From assembly GCF_020520425.1 (NCBI RefSeq), contig NC_079487.1, positions 3,209,501 to 3,273,500 of the forward strand: a DNA stretch of 64,000 bases, written 5' to 3'. This DNA is from Spinacia oleracea (taxonomy: Eukaryota > Streptophyta > Magnoliopsida > Caryophyllales > Amaranthaceae). The notes under the pieces are model-generated. The model made no database searches, was not told where the DNA came from, and saw only the letters and a program-made list of their open reading frames with translations. This document shows, in pieces, positions 56,919 to 64,000 of this stretch (its first letter is position 1; each line of letters starts with the position of its first letter). The position numbers were made by a program, and so were the translations under genes.

Positions 56919-59900
56919 CTAGATGGACGAGGACCCGGTAACTCGTGATGGTATACATTTAGCCTCAACAGCCAGGGTTTTGGATACTCTTCTGCATGGA
57001 TCATTGAATTCGGAATTTGAAACTCTTATGGAGCAAGTCTGTCTTCCTTGGCAAAACTGTTGAGAAATTGATACGGTCAATACAATCATTAGCACTAGTC
57101 TTGGAATGAAGTTTGTAAAACCAAGAAAATTAAAAATCCAAGACGTACGCAACGACACGAGAATAAACTGTTTATAATCATTTGTTTTGAAATGCAAAGT
57201 TATTGATGTTGGGAGGGTCATTTTGGTCTAGATAATATCAATGGACTGTAAAAATGCTGCTTATGTTAGTACCTAAAACTTCATAGACAACTACCATGGA
57301 AAAATGGAAAAATGCTGCTCATGCATGGATCCAGTTTAGAAGATATCTTTGAGTTCAAATTTAGAGTGCTTCAAGTGTATGGTGTTATAGCCAACTTACC
57401 CCAGAGACCACGTCGAAAGATCTTGGTGCATGGCAACTGCCTCTTGAAAACTTTGGACAGCTACCTTCTGGGGTTCCATAGCTAGCAAACACTATAGAGA
57501 TTACATGTTCGTCCTCACAATGCAGATGCATTTCAGGTGTTGTGTCATTGATCAAGATCTGTCCGTCTACAGAACCATGATTCAACCATCTCGAAAGTGG
57601 TGGGTAGTGGGATTCTGATATACTAGCACATATGATTTGTGTATAATGTGATGTTAACGAGATCTCAAATGGGTTTCCTCCTGTCTCTTCAAACACAACT
57701 AATAAGTTGTCTGATTCCTGCAGCCATGAACGTGGTACATGATATCTGAAATTTAATCACACAAGATTAGGTCCCCTTCAAATGGCTTTCAAAAGCACTT
57801 AAGAAATGAATAAAGAAATGTAATAGGTCGATCAAGTGATAAACGTTTTTATCACTCCAAATACACGCATTGTTTTCAAAAAAATTCAAGGGCAATTTAA
57901 ATCTATTTAAGTTTCATGTTCTTCAATTTACGCCCATATATAACACTTCAGAACTGAAGGTCACTAATTCCGTTACTCCTCTGAGAGCTAAACCACAAAA
58001 GACTATGCATCAGAGGGATTGGTCATTCTGACCAAGTAAAAGGACACTAGGAAGGGAAAGTCTTAAGAAGCATCGTACCATACTACCAGATATTTATACC
58101 CCTCTGATCCTTACGTTGATCCTTACGTTCTACTGTGAGAATTAAACTTGTTAAGTGCCTTGACAACTCGATCTCCAGCAAACCATGTTTAACTCAAAAC
58201 AACAAGGCTACTTGATAAATTAAATAGACAAACTTAGTCAGTATCCCACAGGAAGATTTTCTGAAGTAAGATTTAATTTGACTCACTGTTCATAGACAGA
58301 GTCAATTTCATCATAAAATACGAAGGGAGTACGCACAAACTAATACTCCGTAAACAAACAATTCAAAACCTGGTACATGGCATTGCATGGAGTGACGTTA
58401 TTAGGGTGGCAATGAGGCAACAAGGTAGAATGCCTAGCTTAGTAAAAGCGCTTAAGCCCTTCAGCCTAGGGCTTCACACCTAGGATCCCCAATTTTTCTT
58501 GAACTCCTTTCGTAATATCAATAACAGTAGGTCAAAACCTATTCCCTCCAAACTTGAAAAACTTGAAAAATATGGAATGAAGTTCCTGAGCTAGAAGAAT
58601 GACATCTTATATGATAATGCAACAAGAGCCAATGCCAGACTCCATTACAATTGAAGTTAGTATACCTGCCCCAATAAAACTAACTCACCACAACAGGAAG
58701 GGCATTAGCATCAACAATGGAATTTAGTAGAAATTTTTTCTAGGATTCTTCTCATCAAGTTCCACCTATCAAAGAACACACTGCATACCTCACTTGAGTA
58801 GGCTTCCCACAGTTGGTTGTGCACTTGCTTGAGTCATACTTTCCACGATAATCGCAAGATCTTTCACATCCATCTTGTGAGGAGGGCAAAGTCCAAAATC
58901 TTCCTATGTGATGGCCATTAACCCAAGCCTGACCTTTACCCATACTTGAGAAATCAAGAGCAACTGGGTCCAGCCCATCAAAAACGTCAAAATAGGTCTG
59001 CCACAGATTAAATAAAAGATTCAGTAACGATATTATAAATAACATTGCCAGAAATAATCTTCTAAAATGAATGAAATACGTATACTGTATTATGTGCAAT
59101 AATACTTAGGGTGATCCCACATCAAACCGGGCCTTTGACACTCGCTTGGCCCAAAATACTCTGTAATATTCAAAGAGGTTTAAGGTACTGCAATATGTGC
59201 AATACCTAGGGTGAATCCCAAGAGTTCCACTTCAATTGATCATCAAAAATCATTCATATATTAACTCTTTCAGGAATGTCACATAATTAAATGTGAGTAC
59301 CTTGTACCATCGCAAGGGGTATCTGACTTTGTTGGTTGTCAAATCAACCCAAGCCGCCTTCTCATTTCCATTTATTGTGTATATTTCCTGCATTTCGCCT
59401 TTTAGCCCAACCTAGAGAGAGAGAGAAGACGCGCTTTCAAAATTATAGTACCGTCAAGAAAGCATTACAAAAAAGAATGTCCTACAATGCCAGTATATTC
59501 AGATCTAGAAGATACATAATAAGTTAACAACTGATGGTACAGCTAAGAGAAGTTCTCTGTTTTTCTTTCCCAAATTTGCATCATCATGCTATTTGTAGAT
59601 ACCATGCTCATTGCTGAGAAATCATAATAATAGAAAACAAGATGTAATATCATGACCGTGTTTCTGAAACAGCTAAATCTCCAGTTGAATATTTATAGTT
59701 TGTCGACTACAATTATAGCAGGAGATCAAATTTGTCATGCACTTACTTTGCATGGAACTCTCCACAAAAAAATATGGACAATAAACACAGACAACCAAAA
59801 TGCACCACTGAAGCTAATGAAACACGTCAAAAAGAAAGATGGAGAATGTGCCTGGTAGATCCAGGACGAGTTGGTTAGATCCATGTCCCCCTCTTCCAGT

Positions 59901-62126
59901 CCTGTAAGCTTAATTTGACCTCTAAAACCACCTCCATCTTTCTCTAAGAAGGGACCATAGTTCTGCAACAGAAAAGCAGCATGAAACAGCCAAACAGGTA
60001 AGGGACTGACATCTGACAGCTTACTACAGTAAGTGAAAGTTCAAGGAACGTATGTGAGATAGAAAGAAAAGAACAAAAAGCTATGAAAGTAAGAATAATT
60101 ACACAAAAAATTAACTTGATTGGGTGAGTATGAAGCCCCATTAGAAAGATTAGAAACATTCTCTCTGATGGGTAATCGAATACTCTTCATTATGAAGACA
60201 AAAGTTGATGAATCATATTTGTATAGGGTATTTTAGGTTGCATTCCTAGGCGTTCGTCACAATTTAGTTGCATTTAGGGTCACATTTGCATAAGTTGTCG
60301 TTATTGTACTCTATAACGTTCCATTTGTGTTTTCTTTAATATTTCAGGTGATTTCACGGTCATTTGGATGTTTTCGCAGTTTCTAGAGGTGCTGTGAATG
60401 ATTATCAGATGGTTCGTGTTGAAGACAACGTGTTTGATCGGAGAATAGAGTTTTCAGAATGATTCGCGGAAGTTCCGGATCACCTAGCTCGATTTATCGC
60501 TTGTCGAGGCAATTTGGTATTTTGGATGACACGGGGCTAGTTTCCGATGCTCATTGTAAAATCTTTGTAGTGTGGGAAGCATCGTCATAGCATGAATATG
60601 TTATCGCAGTCCATAGCATCAGTCGTCGTAGACATCATAGTCTCATCATAGTCTACATCTAGCGCGCTGTGGCCGCATCTCCTTGTAAGCATCGTCGCAA
60701 CATCCTGATCGTCGTGCAATGTGCCCACATCATGCGCGCGGTGGCCGCATCAATGCGCGTTGTGCCCACAGCGAAGCGCGATGTGGCCGCACCTAGCCGG
60801 CAGCATCTCTTCATCTCGCCAAGCAGCGTCTTCCGTGCTCACAACAATGTGTTGCGCCCACAACAACGTCCGTCCGGTCTTTTGCAAGGCTTGGTGTGTG
60901 GCCTTGTGCTATGGACGTCATCATGCATCTCGCTTAGTCATCGTTCATCGGCCAATCATTGACGACTTCTATTTTATTTTGTTGTTTTCTTTTATTACTT
61001 TTTATTTTTAGAAAATAGGAAAATATAAATACTCAAGGGGATTTAATTAATTCCTGATGCTTTTATTTCCGAAAATTCAATTTACGCTTATTTTAATTTT
61101 CTCTCTTCCATTGTTGATCCCTAGTTTTTCAATCTTCCATTAATCAATCTAGAGGTACTTTTCATAATTTCTCTTGCTTTAATTCATTGTTATTATTTTC
61201 AGTCCTTAGTTTAATTCGCCCTTTGATTATGAAATTCATATTTATTATTTCTCTCATGCTTGTTAATTTAATTATGAGCGAGTAGTCTAGGGCTAAGTAA
61301 GGGAAGTCATGTATATACCATGATCGTCATGCATTAAAGTTCGTTAATTTATAGATTATTCTTGAGTAATTCCAATTGATTTGTGCTTAATTGTTGATTC
61401 ATGTAATTGGCCAATATCGTAAATCGATTAAGTAGCTAATAGGAATTAGAATCGAAAGATCATATTCTTAGAGGCTTGGTACAATTGGCAATTCTGATTA
61501 TGTTAGCGATCGTACTGCATATGTTGGATTGAAAGTGTTAAGACTCGACCGTAGGATTAGCAGGTACTTTAATTACTTGACATAGTTTATTCATTTGTCA
61601 TAAATTCTACATTTACATTATTGCTTTAGTTTTGTTAGCTAAAAATCAACATCACCTTTTGTTTATTGAATTAGTTTATAATAATTGGACAAAAACTAAT
61701 AGAACTCGTCTCCCCGTGGGATCGACCCTTATTTGCAACATCTTGCACTTGCGGTATCACTTTTTAATTCATCAAAAGTACATCCATATTCCATACCATT
61801 CAAGGGGGAGGGGGTGGGGTAAAGAGAATACACACACAAACAAATCACTTCTTGTTGTGTGACACCTTGATGGAAAAACATGAAGATTTGGAAAAATATA
61901 AGAATGGATGTCATGGGTCATGGATTCACAAGCCAGAGACCCCAATTCAAGACATTTCACTACTGAAATTATCCAAGCAATTATATGCAGAATGGTCCAA
62001 ATTTAGCGTACCTGCAGACCCACGGTCAGAGACAACAATGCCACCTCATTATATCCTTCCAGCAATTCGACAGGCTGTATGACCTGTACCCAACGTCCAA
62101 CTCCACTACCTGCAGTTCCAGATAAA
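56919..62126 (-). CDS. BGAL9-like: Beta-galactosidase (GH35), BGAL9-like, C-terminal six exons
   Basis: Plant GH35 enzymes trim galactose from cell-wall polymers in the apoplast. Predicted exons on the minus strand: 62126-62012 (GVGRWVQVIQPVELL ... LLSLTVGLQ), 59962-59852 (NYGPFLEKDGGGFRG), 59411-59301 (VGLKGEMQEIYTING), 58997-58789 (LDFSSMGKGQAWVNGHHIGR, CTTNCGKPTQV), 57745-57400 (YHVPRSWLQ, VVFEETGGNPF, then a SUEL-type lectin domain with MHLHCEDEHVISIVFASYGT) and 57056-56919 (FCQGRQTCSIRVSNSEF, ending at a TAG). Phases join to 342 residues without a stop. The sequence matches what I remember of Arabidopsis BGAL9, including the C-terminal lectin domain. One intron uses a GC donor (after 59852). 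The catalytic domain (about 500 residues) is not seen upstream to base 64000, so the gene is interrupted, has a very large intron, or is a fragment. Confidence 0.85.
60220..61790. mobile_element. Probable LTR-type insertion in a BGAL9-like intron
   Basis: The intron between exons at 62012 and 59962 is 2.05 kb. It contains a segment starting near TGTATAGGGTATTTTAGG and ending near CGTCTCCCCGTGGGATCGACC and GCACTTGCGGTATCAC, phrases typical of the end of plant gypsy LTRs. ATATT precedes the start and recurs after the end (61786), but a canonical CA terminus is not clear, so the borders are uncertain. No protein-coding part is present, which suggests a solo LTR. Confidence 0.5.
60590..60960. repeat. 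GC-rich repeat block in the intronic insertion
   Basis: Diverged repeats of CGCG-TGTGGCCGCATC alternate with GTGCCCACA, and there are repeated CATCGTCG / CATAGTC units before them. Open frames across it are repeat artefacts. Confidence 0.7.
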
Positions 62127-63700
62127 CTTGTTAAGAATGTGGCAAGGTCACAGCGTATGTAGTATTTTACGGAGTATCAAGAAAGGAGATCTCATTCTGA
62201 GACTTCAAATGGACCCATTCGAAGATGGTTATACATGTTCCAATGTTCTATTATGTTGCAATAGAGCATTCAAAACTTTGAGGACTGGAGATATTCAAGT
62301 TAAGAACTCAACAAACACATGACGCGCAAAGCAGGAAGCTTCACATCTCATCTCGATTAACCTGATATCTATATCTACAGCATTTACACTATCACCCTAT
62401 GTCCCTATTAATGTTTAAGGGATCCTAACTAAGGTATTGCTTTTGTCGAGGCCGAGTAAATTTCAAATATAGACAATATAGTTCCAAGTTGTTATAGCCA
62501 AAATTGTGGTTGACAGTGCTCGAGCGAATAGAAGGATGTCAAATTTAAACTAATCTTCAGGATATTGGTAGGACTTCTTGATAGGAGCATGATGGCATTG
62601 TGCCCACGAAAGGAGGTGGATTCAAGGTTCTCTTTGAATGATACATAATGGCTTAGTGGCATCAGGATTTTCTTTTTCTTTTTCTACTTGCTTCAGTGTT
62701 GAAGAGATCGCAGTCTCCATGCCTTCATCGCGGATAGACATACTGTATCTTCCTTGACCCAGTTTCAACAGTGTCTCTAATAACTAATAAGAAGGATATT
62801 TGGAGATTCTCTTCAGAGCTGTATCACTTGTATGGTTGTTAAGTATTTTTTCATACAAAAGTTCCTTCAATCAGGCCCTAGGAGCGCTGAAACAAAAGAC
62901 AAAAAAGAACAGGGGAGCTTACAGCCTGAAAACGTGGTGCCTGAAATTCTAGCTAGTTAGGGGCAAGGTTGCATATACTTAGACCGTTAAAACCATTTAC
63001 GTAGAAGAATGTTCATGGTGGTGGATAGGTGGTGGCGGTATTCAAATTTTCCCTGGTACCTGAGTCCCTTCCATGCTGTTGTCAAAAGCAAGTAACATCT
63101 CAAGAAATGTTGGAGTCTGTTGCCTTTGTAGTACTCATGCTTCCTCAACGAAAACTAATTTCACAGGTCTCCTGTTTATCACTTAGCTTGTCAAGTATAT
63201 AGCTGGGAACAGGGATGAGATCACCTTGAGTGTTGACAAGGAGTGGCATTTCTAATTTGGAAAGGAATTTCTCCGAACCTCCTTGGACCTTGTTCTCTAG
63301 ATTTGGGTCTCATGACTCCGAGATGGGGGAAATTCCTAATTTAGTATTGACTTAAGACTCTTAGATTCATATTATCTCCCAGACGAAGGAAATTTGATGA
63401 TTTGTCCAATACTTGTAGAGTTGTAGCTCCTTCCATAAAGACAAAAGTTTCGTGTTCTCCTAACTCCGAGTTCCATATATATGATATCCATTTAGCAGTA
63501 TGTCTTGTTTGCAGTATGTCTCCAAAAGAAAATGGATTAATACTTAACTCCAATGACCAAGTCTTGAAGGGGGAAAATCCCTTCCCTTTAACAGTATGTC
63601 TCCAAAAGGATTAATACTTAACTCCAATGACCAATTGCTAAAGTTTACCTTCCCCAATGCGTGCTTTATGACAATGGTAGGAGTAGTAAAGACTTGTTCC
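62127..63700. other. Region upstream of the visible BGAL9-like exons
   Basis: No further beta-galactosidase exon was recognised on the minus strand. There is a local direct duplication of about 80 bp (units containing AGTATGTCTCCAAAAG and TTAATACTTAACTCC at about 63512 and 63593). Otherwise it is unassigned, possibly decayed transposon or intron. Confidence 0.5.
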
Positions 63701-64000
63701 TGCAGTGTGTGATGAATCGTACCAACACACCGCGGGTCCACCTAGTCTACAGCAGGAGACAAAAGAAAGGTCAGGCAGCAGCTATTTCAGAAGATAACCA
63801 ACCCAACACAAGGCAAAAGAAGGGCAAAGAGCCGTTAGCAAGTTAGAGGACAAGCAGCAGCATTAAATGCAATGTACTAGGAATCAGCCTTAGTGCATAA
63901 ATAGAGAAGGAAAGGAGAGAGAAAGCCATTGTGTAATTTGTAGTAACTTGTGAGAGTTGTGACCTAAAGTCACTGTTGGAGAGTTGTAGCCTCAAGCTGC
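63700..64000 (+). other. Retroelement-like fragment at window edge
   Basis: A short frame (to 63846) reads PRVHLVYSRRQKKGQ, then a Gln/Lys-rich end, resembling the tail of some LTR-retrotransposon polyproteins. The following sequence has CATAAATAGAG (63896) and pyrimidine/purine runs like an LTR promoter. It runs off the window, so identity is uncertain. Confidence 0.35.

Noticed and set aside
60669..61011. Two overlapping frames of about 96 codons in the intron
   Set aside because: Low-complexity products of the GTGGCCGCATC-type repeats inside the intronic insertion.
63341..63741. Minus-strand frames with repeated LELSINPF-like segments as beta-galactosidase exons
   Set aside because: No GH35 motifs; the repetition comes from an 80-bp direct duplication.

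Overview
This window is plant nuclear DNA, almost certainly from the Amaranthaceae/Chenopodiaceae (Caryophyllales). The two LTR families on the left look like repeats I associate with spinach (Spinacia), so spinach is my best guess; that is recognition from memory, not a search result. The evidence for a plant is a mosaic of plant transposons with introns and target-site duplications, plus one spliced plant beta-galactosidase gene at the right end. There is no bacterial-style gene organisation, CRISPR array, rRNA or tRNA.

Bases 1-29410 are a four-level nest of transposons. The outermost is a Tat/Ogre-like Ty3/gypsy element on the minus strand (27077-29410 visible). It is interrupted by a Ty1/copia element (1-27076; its 5' LTR is cut by the window edge and its 3' LTR is 25711-27076). 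The copia element is interrupted by a second Tat-like element (1985-19965, 5-bp duplication GGTAG). That element is interrupted inside its antisense ORF by a non-autonomous CACTA transposon (9306-14987, 3-bp duplication TGT). The inner gypsy keeps gag and protease but has no reverse transcriptase or integrase. The copia interior is heavily decayed although its LTR ends are nearly identical. Both therefore look like elements moved by enzymes made elsewhere.

Bases 30334-55820 form one very large (25.5 kb) Mutator-like element. It has about 50-bp imperfect terminal inverted repeats and an exact 9-bp target-site duplication (CAAACATAG). It carries a FAR1/MULE/SWIM transposase on the plus strand at its left end and a Ulp1-like (C48) protease gene on the minus strand at its right end. 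Between them lies a cargo of about eight further genes: three paralogous chimeric genes ending in a truncated LINE-type endonuclease domain, a GRF zinc-finger membrane protein, an orphan gene with an internal stop, a coiled-coil protein, and a tandem pair of orphan genes with matching TATA promoters. A short motif, TTTGGTAC/GTACCAAA, is strongly over-represented in its non-coding DNA. Together with the cargo this resembles the logic of the Arabidopsis VANDAL anti-silencing elements. It is the best candidate here for an undescribed system.

Bases 55830-64000 are the flank: a Stowaway-type MITE (56011-56267), then the C-terminal six exons of a BGAL9-like beta-galactosidase on the minus strand (56919-62126), with a probable LTR insertion in an intron. 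The catalytic half is not found before the window ends, where another retroelement-like sequence begins. Exon boundaries throughout are by-eye predictions from splice sites and family similarity.
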